A stretch of 50,658 nt of DNA, from positions 160,913 to 211,570 of the forward strand of contig NZ_NITZ01000007.1 in the NCBI RefSeq assembly GCF_002632615.1, given 5' to 3'. Both the position numbers and the translations under genes were made by a program. Positions 1-8,679 of this stretch are shown one piece after another. How positions within the stretch are numbered: the stretch's first letter is position 1; every line of letters begins with the position of its first letter. Source of the stretch: Xenorhabdus miraniensis. Its GTDB lineage: Bacteria; Pseudomonadota; Gammaproteobacteria; Enterobacterales; Enterobacteriaceae. The notes under the pieces were generated by a model that saw only the letters and a list, made by a program, of their open reading frames with translations, did not search any database and was not told where the DNA came from.

Positions 1-58
1 TGTAAGCGTTGCGAGACGTTGAGCTAACCAGTACTAATGAACCGTGCGGCTTAACCTG
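1..58 (+). rRNA. rrl: 23S rRNA, 3' end (partial)
   Basis: The first ~58 bases match the conserved 3' terminus of enterobacterial 23S rRNA, including GAGCTAACCAGTACTAATGA and the final GGCTTAACCT. The rest lies outside the window. The spacer from about 59 to 146 leads to 5S and contains no tRNA gene. The exact 3' end is placed by analogy with E. coli and may be off by a base or two. Confidence 0.93.
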
Positions 59-146
59 ACAACACCGAAGGTGTTTTGGGTGAGGGTGAGAGAGATAACC
101 GTTTCAGAGAAAGAAAAGCAGCTTGTTCGGGATTGAATACAGGATT

Positions 147-266
147 TGTCTGGCGGCAACAGCGCGGTGGTCCCACCTGACCCCATGCCGAACTCAGCAG
201 TGAAACGCCGTAGCGCCGATGGTAGTGTGGGGCCTCCCCATGCGAGAGTAGGACACTGCCAGACAT
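147..266 (+). rRNA. rrf: 5S rRNA
   Basis: A complete 120-nt 5S rRNA. It begins TGTCTGGCGGC, contains the conserved CCCATGCCGAACTCAG and GTAGCGCCGATGGTAGTG segments, and ends CTGCCAGACAT. The two ends pair to form helix I. Length and sequence agree with E. coli 5S apart from scattered changes. It is the last gene of the rrn operon. Confidence 0.97.
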
Positions 267-282
267 TCAATTAGCCAGAGAA

Positions 283-308
283 GCCATCCTTAACCGGGTG
301 GCTTTTTT
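283..308 (+). terminator. rrn operon terminator
   Basis: GCCATCC (283-289) pairs with GGGTGGC (296-302), followed directly by TTTTTT (303-308). It lies 17 bases after 5S, as expected for an rrn operon terminator. Confidence 0.85.
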
Positions 309-459
309 GCGTCTGGAATAATTCATTGATATTACTATTGAATTCATACCTTATTGTTATTACCTTCCTTATTACCCCTCCTAGTTTCATATAATAAAAT
401 GAAATAATTTCAATTTGAGTACAATAGCTCGACATCGCTTTCACCTTTTTGTTAAATTT

Positions 460-475
460 AGCTATCTAGAAGTCT
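460..475 (+). promoter_or_regulatory. MetJ operator (two tandem met boxes) upstream of metA
   Basis: Two adjacent 8-mers, AGCTATCT (460-467) and AGAAGTCT (468-475), resemble the met-box consensus AGACGTCT. The same sequence context occurs upstream of E. coli metA as remembered. A third weaker unit may follow at 476-483. The site lies 35 bases before the metA start, so repression by MetJ with S-adenosylmethionine is the likely control. Confidence 0.72.
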
Positions 476-510
476 AAATGTGCAAATTGAAATAGTAGAG
501 GTTTCGAGCA

Positions 511-1440
511 ATGCCTATTCGTGTACCAGATGAATTGCCTGCGGTAAATATTCTCCGCAATGAAAACATCTTTGTCATGACCTCAACACGGGCAAAGGTT
601 CAGAATATTCGCCCATTGAAAGTATTGCTACTTAACCTGATGCCTAAGAAGATTGAAACTGAAAATCAGTTTATTCGGTTACTGTCAAATTCACCGCTAC
701 AGATTGATATTCAATTATTGAGAATTGATAGCCGGCAATGTAAAAATACGCCTGTTGAACATTTAGATACCTTTTATTGTGATTTTGACTCAATAAAAGA
801 TCAAAATTTTGATGGATTGATTGTCACGGGCGCTCCTTTGGGATTGGTTGAATTTGAGGATGTGACTTATTGGGATGAAATTGAAAAAATTGTCACTTGG
901 GCAAAGAGTCATGTTACTTCGACACTTTTTGTCTGTTGGGCAGTGCAGGCAGCCTTAAATATTCTTTACCGTCTTCCAAAATACACCCGGACAACCAAAC
1001 TATCTGGTGTCTATTCCCATTCAACGTTAGATCCTTTAGCATTACTAACGCGCGGATTTGACGAAACTTTTTTTGCACCGCATTCTCGTTTTGCTGATTT
1101 TCCTGAATCCATTATTCGCGAACATACAGACTTAGATATTTTAGCCAGCTCAGAAGAGGCTGGCGCTTATTTATTTTCCAGTAAGGATAGAAGACTCGTA
1201 TTTGTTACAGGTCACCCTGAATATGATGTGGGTACGCTGGCAGCAGAATACTGGCGTGATCGGGCTGCTGATTTGAATCCTGTGCTACCGATCAATTACT
1301 TCCCGAATGACGATCCTGAAAATAGCCCGATTGCTGCTTGGCGCAGTCATGGTCACTTACTGTTTTCAAATTGGTTGAATTATTATGTTTATCAAATTAC
1401 GCCATATGACCTCACTTTTATGAATCCTTCCCTAGATTGA
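511..1440 (+). CDS. metA: Homoserine O-succinyltransferase MetA
   Basis: Catalyses transfer of succinyl from succinyl-CoA to L-homoserine, the first committed step of methionine synthesis, in the cytoplasm. The 309-aa protein has the same length as E. coli MetA and is nearly collinear with it. The catalytic set is visible: Cys142 in [12 protein letters not shown], and His235 and Glu237 in TGHPEYD. The start is supported by AGAGG (497-501) nine bases upstream and by the conserved N-terminus [13 protein letters not shown]. It is monocistronic, between a MetJ operator and a hairpin terminator. The neighbouring aceBAK operon reproduces the E. coli order. Succinyl rather than acetyl specificity is inherited from the enterobacterial family and was not tested from sequence. 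Confidence 0.97.
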   Translation: MPIRVPDELPAVNILRNENIFVMTSTRAKVQNIRPLKVLLLNLMPKKIETENQFIRLLSNSPLQIDIQLLRIDSRQCKNTPVEHLDTFYCDFDSIKDQNFDGLIVTGAPLGLVEFEDVTYWDEIEKIVTWAKSHVTSTLFVCWAVQAALNILYRLPKYTRTTKLSGVYSHSTLDPLALLTRGFDETFFAPHSRFADFPESIIREHTDLDILASSEEAGAYLFSSKDRRLVFVTGHPEYDVGTLAAEYWRDRAADLNPVLPINYFPNDDPENSPIAAWRSHGHLLFSNWLNYYVYQITPYDLTFMNPSLD

Positions 1441-1457
1441 TCTCCATTTGAAACAGA

Positions 1458-1498
1458 AAAATGAGGATTGGCTGAAGCGAGCCATTTCTCATTTTTTT
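1458..1498 (+). terminator. metA rho-independent terminator
   Basis: AAATGAG (1459-1465) pairs with CTCATTT (1489-1495), with an inner stem TGGCT/AGCCA (1469-1473 and 1480-1484), then a T run through 1498. It follows the metA stop by about 20 bases. Confidence 0.75.
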
Positions 1499-1583
1499 AA
1501 TTTTCCTTTCCATATTGATGATTTCCGGACATGAGTTATTTCTTATACATAACAAAAACTTAACACTTTTCTGTTTGCTTTTT

Positions 1584-1598
1584 TGGAATTTATTTCCC
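1584..1598 (+). promoter_or_regulatory. Candidate IclR box 1 upstream of aceB
   Basis: TGGAATTTATTTCCC resembles the IclR-box consensus TGGAAATNATTTCCA, differing at two defined positions. It lies about 150 bases before aceB. Together with the second box and the linked iclR gene it suggests repression of aceBAK by IclR. Confidence 0.5.
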
Positions 1599-1667
1599 TG
1601 TCTTTCTTATCTTTAAATAAACTTAATCGATTGATTTTATTTGGTTAATTTTAAAATTGAAAAATAA

Positions 1668-1682
1668 TGGAAATCATTTTTG
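1668..1682 (+). promoter_or_regulatory. Candidate IclR box 2 overlapping the aceB promoter
   Basis: TGGAAATCATTTTTG matches the left 12 positions of the IclR consensus exactly. It overlaps a plausible -35 (TTGATT, 1680-1685), which is followed after 16 bases by TAATCT (1702-1707) as a -10. A repressor bound here would block RNA polymerase. The surrounding 306-base gap (1441-1746) is very AT-rich and otherwise holds only the metA terminator. Confidence 0.5.
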
Positions 1683-1746
1683 ATTTATTTTTTTAATTGA
1701 TTAATCTTAATCAGGTTGAGCATTTAAAAGACGAAAAGAGGGGAGT

Positions 1747-3342
1747 ATGCAGCAAATGTTAACAACCCAGTTGACCTTCATTAAGCCCTTTGGTGAGGCA
1801 GAGAATCAGGTGTTATCACCTGAATCTATTGGTTTCTTAGAAGATTTGATTGTTGAATTTTCTGGCAGGCGTGAAAAATTATTGGAAGAACGCATAGAAT
1901 GGCAGAAAAAAATAGATGATGGAATACTCCCTGACTTTATTTCGGAAACATCTTCCATTAGAGATGGGGATTGGAAAATACAGGGAATACCTGACGATCT
2001 CAAAGATCGCCGAGTCGAAATAACAGGTCCTGTAGAACGTAAAATGGTTATTAACGCCTTAAATGCAAATGTAAAAGTATTTATGGCGGACTTTGAGGAT
2101 TCATTAGCTCCTGCATGGGATAAAGTCATAAGCGGGCAAATCAACTTACGAGATGCTGTCAATGGCACTATTTCATATACCAATGAGCAAGGTAAGCGTT
2201 ATGAATTGAAGCCAGATCCCGCAGTATTGATTGCTCGGGTCAGGGGATTGCATCTGTCGGAAAAACACGTTCTTTATAAAGGCGAACCCATTTCGGGAGG
2301 GTTATTTGATTTTGCCCTTTACTTCTATTTAAATCATAAAAAACTGCTGGAAAAGAGCAGCGGCCCTTATTTTTACCTGCCTAAAATACAGAGTTACCAC
2401 GAAGCGCAATGGTGGAGTGATGTTTTCAGTTTTACAGAATCACGTTTCAATTTGCCAAAAGGCACTATTAAAGCCACGGTTCTGATTGAAACACTGCCTG
2501 CTGTGTTTCAGATGGATGAAATTCTTTACTACTTACGTCATCACATTGTTGGCCTCAATTGTGGGCGTTGGGATTATATTTTCAGTTATATCAAAACATT
2601 AAAAAATCATGCTGATCGTGTTTTGCCGGATCGCCAGTCTGTTACGATGACACAACCTTTCTTGAGTGCCTATTCCCGCTTGTTGATTAAAACCTGCCAT
2701 AAACGCGGTGCGTTTGCGATGGGGGGAATGTCGGCATTTATTCCTAGCAAAGATCCTAAACAAAATCAGCAAGTTTTGGATAAAGTTAGGGCTGACAAAG
2801 AGTTAGAAGCCAATAATGGTCACGATGGTACATGGGTCGCACATCCGGGGCTTGCAGATATTGTCATGATGGTCTTCGGCGCCAAATTGGGAGAACGCCA
2901 GAATCAATTGACAGTTTTGCGTGAAGAGGATGAAACCATTACGGCTGCACAGTTGCTTGCGACTTGTTCGGGAGAAAGAACTGAAGAGGGAATGCGCGCG
3001 AATATTCGTGTCGCTGTTCAGTACATAGAAGCATGGATTTCGGGTAATGGATGCGTACCGATTTATGGCTTGATGGAAGATGCTGCTACGGCAGAAATTT
3101 CTCGCACCTCTATTTGGCAATGGATTCGGCATAAAAAATCGCTTTCCAACGGTAAAAAGGTAACAAAAGAACTCTTCAAGGAAATGCTCAAAGAAGAACT
3201 CGAGGTTATCAGACAAGAGGTTGGGGGAGCTCGTTTTGAGCAGGGACGATTCATAGAAGCTTCGAGCTTGATGGAAAGGATTACCACGCAGGATGACTTA
3301 ATTGATTTCCTGACGTTACCTGGTTATCAGTTATTGGATTAA
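1747..3342 (+). CDS. aceB: Malate synthase A
   Basis: Condenses glyoxylate with acetyl-CoA to give malate, the second step of the glyoxylate shunt used for growth on acetate or fatty acids. The 531-aa protein compares with about 533 aa in E. coli and is collinear. It carries the family blocks TGPVERKMVINALNANVKVF, FMADFEDSLAP, a GTIKAT/LIETLPAVFQMDEI segment and GLNCGRWDYIFSYIKTLK around the Mg2+ and glyoxylate site. Two starts are possible. ATG 1747 follows AGAGG at 1737-1741 with 5-base spacing, while ATG 1756 (Met4) lies 10 bases after GGAG. It is the first gene of aceBAK, 57 bases before aceA. Two IclR-like boxes lie upstream. Confidence 0.96.
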   Translation: MQQMLTTQLTFIKPFGEAENQVLSPESIGFLEDLIVEFSGRREKLLEERIEWQKKIDDGILPDFISETSSIRDGDWKIQGIPDDLKDRRVEITGPVERKMVINALNANVKVFMADFEDSLAPAWDKVISGQINLRDAVNGTISYTNEQGKRYELKPDPAVLIARVRGLHLSEKHVLYKGEPISGGLFDFALYFYLNHKKLLEKSSGPYFYLPKIQSYHEAQWWSDVFSFTESRFNLPKGTIKATVLIETLPAVFQMDEILYYLRHHIVGLNCGRWDYIFSYIKTLKNHADRVLPDRQSVTMTQPFLSAYSRLLIKTCHKRGAFAMGGMSAFIPSKDPKQNQQVLDKVRADKELEANNGHDGTWVAHPGLADIVMMVFGAKLGERQNQLTVLREEDETITAAQLLATCSGERTEEGMRANIRVAVQYIEAWISGNGCVPIYGLMEDAATAEISRTSIWQWIRHKKSLSNGKKVTKELFKEMLKEELEVIRQEVGGARFEQGRFIEASSLMERITTQDDLIDFLTLPGYQLLD

Positions 3343-3399
3343 TTTAAAAACAATAATGGCAAAAATATCCGATTAATTAAAAATAGGAAGTAGAACATC

Positions 3400-4707
3400 A
3401 TGACCATGTCCCGGACACAACAAATCGCTCAATTAGAACAAGAATGGAAACAACCGCGTTGGGAAGGCATTACTCGCCCATATAGTGCTGAGGATGTCAT
3501 TAAATTGCGTGGTTCACTTAACCCTGAACACACTTTGGCGCAGAGGGGAGCGAAAAAGTTGTGGGAATTGTTGCATGGCAAATCCAAAAAAGGTTATGTA
3601 AATGCGCTTGGAGCGTTGACGGGAGGTCAGGCTCTTCAACAGGCTAAAGCAGGTATTGAAGCGATTTACCTTTCCGGCTGGCAAGTTGCGGCGGATGCAA
3701 ATACAGCTTCAAGCATGTACCCCGATCAGTCATTGTATCCTGTTGATTCTGTACCTAATATCATCAAGCGTATCAATAATAGTTTCCGTCGGGCAGATCA
3801 AATCCAGTGGTCGAATGACATTGATCCAGACAGTCAGGAATACGTTGATTATTTCCTGCCGATTGTTGCGGATGCAGAAGCCGGGTTCGGTGGAGTATTG
3901 AACGCATTTGAACTGATGAAAGCGATGATTGAGGCAGGAGCGGCTGCGGTTCACTTTGAAGATCAATTGGCTGCGGTGAAGAAATGTGGGCACATGGGGG
4001 GGAAAGTTTTGGTTCCGACTCAAGAAGCCATCCAGAAACTGATAGCTGCACGTTTGGCGGCGGATGTATCTGGTGTGCCAACGTTATTAGTCGCGCGTAC
4101 TGACGCAGATGCGGCCGATCTTCTGACATCGGATTGCGATCCTTATGACAGCGAATTCATTACAGGCGAGCGGACTTGTGAGGGTTTTTATTGCACTCGC
4201 GCAGGGATTGATCAGGCCATCAGCCGTGGATTGGCTTATGCCCCTTACGCCGATGTTGTCTGGTGTGAAACCTCTACACCAGATATTGAAGCGGCTCGTC
4301 GTTTTGCCGAAGCCATCCATGCAAAATACCCGGGTAAGCTGCTGGCTTATAACTGTTCTCCGTCTTTCAATTGGAAAAAGAATCTGGATGATAAAACTAT
4401 CGCCAGCTTCCAGGAACAATTGTCTGAAATGGGCTATAAATTCCAGTTCATCACGTTGGCGGGTATACACAGTATGTGGTTCAACATGTTTGATTTGGCC
4501 TACGATTATGCCCGTGGCGAAGGTATGAAGCATTATGTTGAAAAAGTACAGGAACAAGAATTTGCTGCTCTTAAACGTGGTTATACATTTTCTTCACACC
4601 AGCAGGAAGTGGGTACGGGATATTTTGATAAAGTAACTACAATTATTCAGGGAGAGGCTTCTTCTGTTACTGCTTTGACAGGATCAACAGAAGAGCAGCA
4701 ATTCTAA
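3400..4707 (+). CDS. aceA: Isocitrate lyase
   Basis: Cleaves isocitrate to glyoxylate and succinate, the entry step of the glyoxylate bypass. The 435-aa protein is one residue longer than E. coli AceA. The signature KKCGHMGGK carries the catalytic Cys (codon 196). [25 protein letters not shown] and the C-terminal [12 protein letters not shown] are all conserved. It is the middle gene of aceBAK; an AGGA lies about 11 bases before the ATG, and a second in-frame ATG (Met3) is a less likely start. A hairpin in the aceA-aceK gap probably lowers aceK expression. The enzyme competes with isocitrate dehydrogenase for substrate, and AceK sets that balance. Confidence 0.97.
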   Translation: MTMSRTQQIAQLEQEWKQPRWEGITRPYSAEDVIKLRGSLNPEHTLAQRGAKKLWELLHGKSKKGYVNALGALTGGQALQQAKAGIEAIYLSGWQVAADANTASSMYPDQSLYPVDSVPNIIKRINNSFRRADQIQWSNDIDPDSQEYVDYFLPIVADAEAGFGGVLNAFELMKAMIEAGAAAVHFEDQLAAVKKCGHMGGKVLVPTQEAIQKLIAARLAADVSGVPTLLVARTDADAADLLTSDCDPYDSEFITGERTCEGFYCTRAGIDQAISRGLAYAPYADVVWCETSTPDIEAARRFAEAIHAKYPGKLLAYNCSPSFNWKKNLDDKTIASFQEQLSEMGYKFQFITLAGIHSMWFNMFDLAYDYARGEGMKHYVEKVQEQEFAALKRGYTFSSHQQEVGTGYFDKVTTIIQGEASSVTALTGSTEEQQF

Positions 4708-4736
4708 ATTTATTATATCCATTCCATTGATATTGT

Positions 4737-4762
4737 TGGGGGATTCCAAAAGGAATTCCCCT
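4737..4762 (+). terminator. Intercistronic hairpin between aceA and aceK
   Basis: GGGGATTCC and GGAATTCCCC form a near-perfect stem (one bulge) with an AAAA-type loop, followed by TTTA only. It sits in the 81-base gap between aceA and aceK. This is where E. coli carries repeat hairpins that reduce aceK expression. It probably acts as a partial terminator or RNA-stability element rather than a full stop. Confidence 0.55.
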
Positions 4763-4788
4763 TTACGTGCCAAATAAGGTGGCTAAAT

Positions 4789-6519
4789 ATGGAAATAGAT
4801 CTCGCACATTTAATTGCACAAACCATTTTGCAAGGATTTGATGCGCAATATGGTCGATTTCTCGAAGTCACGTCAGGCGCACAGCAACGTTTTGAACAGG
4901 CGGATTGGCATGCGGTACAGCGGGCCATGAAAAAGAGAATAAATTTGTACGATCATCATGTTGGCTTGGTAGTAGAACAGTTGAAGCGTATTCACAGTTC
5001 ATTGCAGCAGGATGAGGATTACCTCGCTGGAATCAAAGCTGTTTATACTCGGTTATTGCCCGATTATCCCCGTTTCGAAATTGCAGAAAGCTTTTTCAAT
5101 TCGGTTTACTGCCGTTTGTTTCAGCACCGTAATTTGAAGCCGGAAAATTTATTTATCTTATCTTCTCAGCCAGCTTGTCGTTTTCGTGAGATCTCTCGCC
5201 CTTTATCACGGGATTTTTCCCCGAATGGCTGTCTCACTTCCATGTTGCGAATAATTTTAAGTGATCTGCCATTGCGTCTTAAATGGGAAAACTTAGAGCG
5301 GGATATTTGTTACATCACGCAATACTTACAAAATACATTTCCTCAACACGATTTATTGCACGCGACATTCCAAATTGCCAATGAGTTATTTTATCGCAAT
5401 AAGGCGGCGTGGTTAGTAGGAAAAATAAAGATGGGAACAGTCACTTACCCATTTTTACTACCTATTCATCATGATGAGTCAGGAGGGATCTTTATCGATA
5501 CCTGTTTGACCAGTCACGATGATGCCAGCATCGTTTTTGGCTTCGCACGTTCCTACTTTATGGTTTACGCGCCTTTGCCAGCCGCTTTGGTAGAGTGGTT
5601 ACGTGAGATCTTACCGACAAAATCCACGGCTGAGTTATATATGGCAATTGGTTGCCAGAAACATGGTAAAACGGAATATTATCGTGAATATCTGGCATTT
5701 ATTAATTCTTCTCAGGAACAGTTTGCGATTGCGCCGGGCGTAAAAGGCATGGTGATGCTGGTTTTTGCGTCCTCCTCTTTTGACCGTGTATTCAAAGTGA
5801 TTAAAGACAAATTTGCGCCACAGAAAGAAGTTTCCCAAGAGCGGGTGCAGGAATGCTATCGTTTAGTCAAAGAACATGATCGTGTGGGAAGAATGGCTGA
5901 TACACAGGAATTTGAAAATTTTGTCATTGATAAACGCCATATTAGCGCGGAATTAATGGCGGAATTGCAAAAGGAGATACCGGAAAAACTCGAAGATTTG
6001 GGTGATAAGATCTTGATAAAACATCTTTATATGGAACGTAAAATGATTCCACTGAATATTTACATGGAACAAGTCAATGAAGCACAATTGAAAGATGTGA
6101 TAGAAGAGTACGGAAATGCGATTAAGCAGTTAGCCGCAGCAAATATTTTTCCCGGTGATATGTTGTTTAAAAACTTTGGCGTTACGCGCCACGGTCGGGT
6201 CATTTTCTACGATTATGATGAGATCTGCTACATGACCGAAGTCAACTTTCGGGATATTCCTCCACCTCGTTATCCAGAAGATGAATTGGCTAATGAGCCT
6301 TGGTATAGCGTGGCTGTTAACGATGTTTTTCCAGAAGAATTTCGGCATTTTTTATGCACAGACAAACGTATTCGAGGTTACTTCGAAGAGAGCCACCGTG
6401 ATCTATTCAAAGCGGATTACTGGCGGGCATTGCAAGAGCGTATAAAAAACGGGCACGTGGAAGATGTCTTTGCGTATCGCCATAGACAGCGATTCAGCCA
6501 GCGTGATGAAATGAATTAA
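4789..6519 (+). CDS. aceK: Isocitrate dehydrogenase kinase/phosphatase
   Basis: Bifunctional enzyme that phosphorylates and dephosphorylates isocitrate dehydrogenase, directing carbon into the glyoxylate shunt. The 576-aa product compares with 578 aa in E. coli. It keeps the N-terminal block [17 protein letters not shown] and the kinase-like C-terminal half. Visible there are GMVMLVF, the [12 protein letters not shown] nucleotide-binding segment, [20 protein letters not shown] and [14 protein letters not shown], which carry the metal and phosphatase-related acidic residues. The start follows AAGGTGG with suitable spacing. It is the last gene of aceBAK. Downstream the genome departs from the E. 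coli order into an AT-rich accessory insertion before iclR. Confidence 0.96.
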   Translation: MEIDLAHLIAQTILQGFDAQYGRFLEVTSGAQQRFEQADWHAVQRAMKKRINLYDHHVGLVVEQLKRIHSSLQQDEDYLAGIKAVYTRLLPDYPRFEIAESFFNSVYCRLFQHRNLKPENLFILSSQPACRFREISRPLSRDFSPNGCLTSMLRIILSDLPLRLKWENLERDICYITQYLQNTFPQHDLLHATFQIANELFYRNKAAWLVGKIKMGTVTYPFLLPIHHDESGGIFIDTCLTSHDDASIVFGFARSYFMVYAPLPAALVEWLREILPTKSTAELYMAIGCQKHGKTEYYREYLAFINSSQEQFAIAPGVKGMVMLVFASSSFDRVFKVIKDKFAPQKEVSQERVQECYRLVKEHDRVGRMADTQEFENFVIDKRHISAELMAELQKEIPEKLEDLGDKILIKHLYMERKMIPLNIYMEQVNEAQLKDVIEEYGNAIKQLAAANIFPGDMLFKNFGVTRHGRVIFYDYDEICYMTEVNFRDIPPPRYPEDELANEPWYSVAVNDVFPEEFRHFLCTDKRIRGYFEESHRDLFKADYWRALQERIKNGHVEDVFAYRHRQRFSQRDEMN

Positions 6520-6592
6520 ATAGAAAAGAAAATATCAGTTGTAATATTACACCGCTGATAGATCCATATACTTTATTGATACTGCGATATGA

Positions 6593-6787
6593 CTTATATT
6601 TTCAGATACGACGAGTGAATTTGATGAAAAAATTCGTGAAGGCAATATCATCCATCTGCTGAATAGTTTTAATAATATTCATGATGGATTTCTTGATACT
6701 TGTTGGCTATCAGATCAACCAGAAGTTGTATATGAAATTTATACTTCTCTGCTATCAAAAATTCTCAATTATAAGAATGTCTTTTAA
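6593..6787 (+). pseudogene. Remnant of an unidentified gene, 5' end missing
   Basis: A reading frame is open from an upstream stop to TAA at 6785-6787. It encodes about 63 residues, including SEFDEKIREGN, HDGFLDTCWLSDQPEVVYE and a final LSKILNYKNVF. There is no start codon or ribosome site at its 5' edge, so it appears to be the 3' part of a lost gene. I do not recognise the family. It lies just upstream of the hcp tail remnant, in an AT-rich accessory insertion after aceK, so it may be cargo of the same decayed module. Confidence 0.4.
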
Positions 6788-6817
6788 ATGGAATTGGTTT
6801 ATTTCTTTTTTAATACG

Positions 6818-6853
6818 GAAAGTTACAGTGTAAGAGAAGAGAATGTATTTTAA
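6818..6853 (+). pseudogene. C-terminal tail of a degraded hcp gene
   Basis: The frame ending at TAA 6851-6853 encodes TESYSVREENVF, near-identical to the C-terminus GYSIREENVF of the intact Hcp at 25996-26475. The DNA match is also close (AAGAGAAGAGAATGTATTTT). Only this tail survives. It keeps the same tail-to-tail overlap with the downstream minus-strand gene as the intact copy. It is evidence that this locus once held a full hcp. Confidence 0.75.
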
Positions 6854-7272
6854 TTCTTTTCAACTAAAAACAAAATGGTACGGTCAGTATCATTTTGTTT
6901 TATCTGTATAAACAAATCCCCTTTACTCCAAGATTCACTTCCATCTGTATTCCAATACGCGTTTATATCTTTTATATAACCTAATTTTTCAATATAGCTT
7001 ATCAATTTTATTTTACGATTTGGATTTACATTCGAAAATAAAACTGAATTAGTCATTGGTTTTACACCATCTGGAGAGTCATAATATATAACATAATCAT
7101 TTGAAATAATTGGTACGTTTTTAACCTCATCAAAAGTAAATAAATTATATTTAATAAAGTCATTTTTTGTATATGAAAAATGATTATCTACAAATAAAAT
7201 AGGAATGGTAAAAATCAGCCCTAAAAAAAACAGGGCGATAAATACAATTTTTAAAAATTTATTCAAGTTCAA
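6850..7272 (-). CDS. Putative immunity protein, single N-terminal membrane anchor (copy 1)
   Basis: A protein of up to 140 aa with a hydrophobic segment at about residues 8-28 and a hydrophilic remainder that would face the periplasm. Residues 32-140 share SYTK, FTFDE, SNDY, IYYDSPDG and the C-terminal IKQNDT/TILFLVEKN with the paralogue at 26472-26894. The start is TTG: either 7272, overlapping the upstream gene by 14 nt, or the second TTG at 7266, which is better spaced behind GGGGGA. The small size, membrane anchor, position right after a probable toxin gene and co-duplication suggest an immunity protein against a periplasm-acting effector. That role is inference. I recognise no named domain. 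Confidence 0.6.
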   Translation of the reverse strand: MNLNKFLKIVFIALFFLGLIFTIPILFVDNHFSYTKNDFIKYNLFTFDEVKNVPIISNDYVIYYDSPDGVKPMTNSVLFSNVNPNRKIKLISYIEKLGYIKDINAYWNTDGSESWSKGDLFIQIKQNDTDRTILFLVEKN

Positions 7273-7945
7273 TCCCCCTATCTCTTACTGCATGTATGTT
7301 ATACCCAGTTATATCATTAATATGTATTATCAAATGACTTCTATCTATATCAGTTATGGGTGATATAGTATTAAGAAACGTAGGCAAAGAAGAATAATAT
7401 GGTCTGGCATTATGGGGGTATTTTTCCGGATCAGGGAACAACAAAGGCTTAAACATTTTATTTTTATACTTTCCTATGGGACCATAGTAATCCCATCTCT
7501 TTAGTGAATCTTTTTTACTTATAGGTTGAAGCTGAGGTAAATAATCAGTTTCATTTATCGCTTGATAAAAACCAAGCAGATTTGAAACTAAATCCTCACC
7601 ACTGTACCCACTATCTGTATACCAATTAAAAGGAAATGAATCTTGATGTGATTCAAATAGATGAGTTGTATACATCATAATAGTAAGGGCAACTCTTTTT
7701 TTATCATGTAAAGATAATCCTCTCCTTACTTTCCATCTTGTTATTTTAGATGTGCCATATTTTAATCCAAGTCCCATGTATTGTGTGTACTTAATGGTAA
7801 AGTATGATTCTTTAGTATCATCACCTGAATTTATAGCAGCCATTAACATTCTGGCATCATTACCTTTTGAATGCCCAGTATCTACCCATCCTAATTTTTC
7901 AGTATAAACTAACCTTCCTTCGATTACATCACTTCTACTACTCAT
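7259..7945 (-). CDS. Putative Hcp-linked T6SS effector, DUF4056-like (copy 1)
   Basis: A 228-aa protein without a signal peptide. Conserved blocks shared with the copy at 26872-27558 are GRLVYTEKLGWVDTGH, TRWKVRRGLSLHDKKRVALT, TIMMYTTHLFES, DSGYSGEDLVSNLLGFYQAI, KRWDYYGPIGKYKNK and LLFPDPEKYP. The YT...GW-D-GH opening and the S-EDL-SNL-G block resemble DUF4056 proteins as I remember them; this needs a profile search. The invariant His, Asp and Glu residues in these blocks are candidate catalytic residues. It overlaps the following membrane-anchored gene, which may confer immunity. The start at 7945 follows AGGAG with six-base spacing. The role as a type VI secretion effector is inferred from linkage to hcp. 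Confidence 0.55.
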   Translation of the reverse strand: MSSRSDVIEGRLVYTEKLGWVDTGHSKGNDARMLMAAINSGDDTKESYFTIKYTQYMGLGLKYGTSKITRWKVRRGLSLHDKKRVALTIMMYTTHLFESHQDSFPFNWYTDSGYSGEDLVSNLLGFYQAINETDYLPQLQPISKKDSLKRWDYYGPIGKYKNKMFKPLLFPDPEKYPHNARPYYSSLPTFLNTISPITDIDRSHLIIHINDITGYNIHAVRDRGIELE

Positions 7946-8027
7946 GAAAACTCCTGTAATTTAGTTAAATACACTATAAAACTTTAGATTACATAATAGT
8001 ACATAAAATAATTAATCGACTGCCTAA

Positions 8028-8086
8028 TAGAAGCCTTTTAAAAAAGGTTGTTGTTTTGTTGCCTTACACTAAACAATAGGCTTCTA
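8028..8086 (-). promoter_or_regulatory. Conserved inverted repeat upstream of effector copy 1
   Basis: TAGAAGCCT (8028-8036) and AGGCTTCTA (8078-8086) form a perfect 9-bp inverted repeat 83 bases upstream of the effector start. The paralogous locus keeps an equivalent pair (ATAGAAA at 27638-27644, TTTCTAT at 27693-27699), with changes on both arms. Retention of pairing suggests a structured leader or an operator. Confidence 0.45.
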
Positions 8087-8440
8087 TAGAATATGATACT
8101 ATAATTACATAGTAGATTAGTAAATCCCAACCTCACTTTTTAGTAAGGACATAGGCTTTATATAAAGTCGCTTTAGATTAAAAATGTTCAGATTTTCTTT
8201 TATTAAAAGTAATATCTATTACAAACTATACCACTAATTAAATTATTTAAACTAAATTCTTAATAATACTCACTTGATTAATTTTTAGGTTAGCTATTTG
8301 GCGGTGGTTTTAAAATCAATAAAATAAAAAATATTTACTTTGCTTATTCTTCTTCCTGTATGGGTGTAGTAATCCACATCCCACATTTTACCTAAATCAA
8401 ATCATTTGCCTGATGCTTTTGTAAATAAATCTCAATACTT

Positions 8441-8674
8441 ATGAGTATCATGAAAGAATCGGTACATGTAGAAATCACTCCTAGTGATTCTGGAATACAA
8501 TGGAATCCATATAGAACCATAGTACAAAGAGGAGAAGAAAAGGAAATTCAAGAAAATTGCAATAATATTATAATTAATGGAACGTCCATAATGCCCGGGG
8601 GAATAAAAATAACATTGTATGGTACAACTCGTGGAACAATGTTTACAAAAGTAAGCGAATATCAACGCGGATCA
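8441..8674 (+). CDS. Small ORF of unknown function, possibly truncated
   Basis: An open frame from ATG 8441 (or ATG 8450) encodes about 75 residues, including [20 protein letters not shown] and a Gly-rich [19 protein letters not shown]. The frame runs on to 8728, but its last ~18 codons read antisense through the edd remnant. The original gene therefore probably ended at or was cut near 8675. No clear ribosome-binding site precedes either ATG. I do not recognise it. It sits in AT-rich accessory DNA between the effector module and the edd pseudogene and may be a fragment. Confidence 0.3.
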
Positions 8675-8679
8675 AATCA

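Larger units (their letters stand above)
6825..8190. repeat. Diverged duplicate of the Hcp-linked module, copy 1
   Basis: This segment is paralogous to 26447-27800. Both copies contain, in the same order and orientation, the hcp tail, a 140-aa membrane-anchored protein, a 228-aa protein and about 240 bases of similar upstream DNA. Similarity is visible at DNA level in the upstream region (CTATAAAA, GACTGCCTA, TAGATTAGTAAATCC) and is patchy inside the genes. The duplication is therefore old or came from separate acquisitions. The gap 7946-8440 holds only this upstream DNA, a conserved inverted repeat and AT-rich sequence. Confidence 0.7.

Noticed and set aside
59..146. Possible tRNA in the 23S-5S spacer
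   Set aside because: The spacer is only 88 bases and lacks cloverleaf and TTCGA-type T-loop features; it fits rRNA processing sequence.
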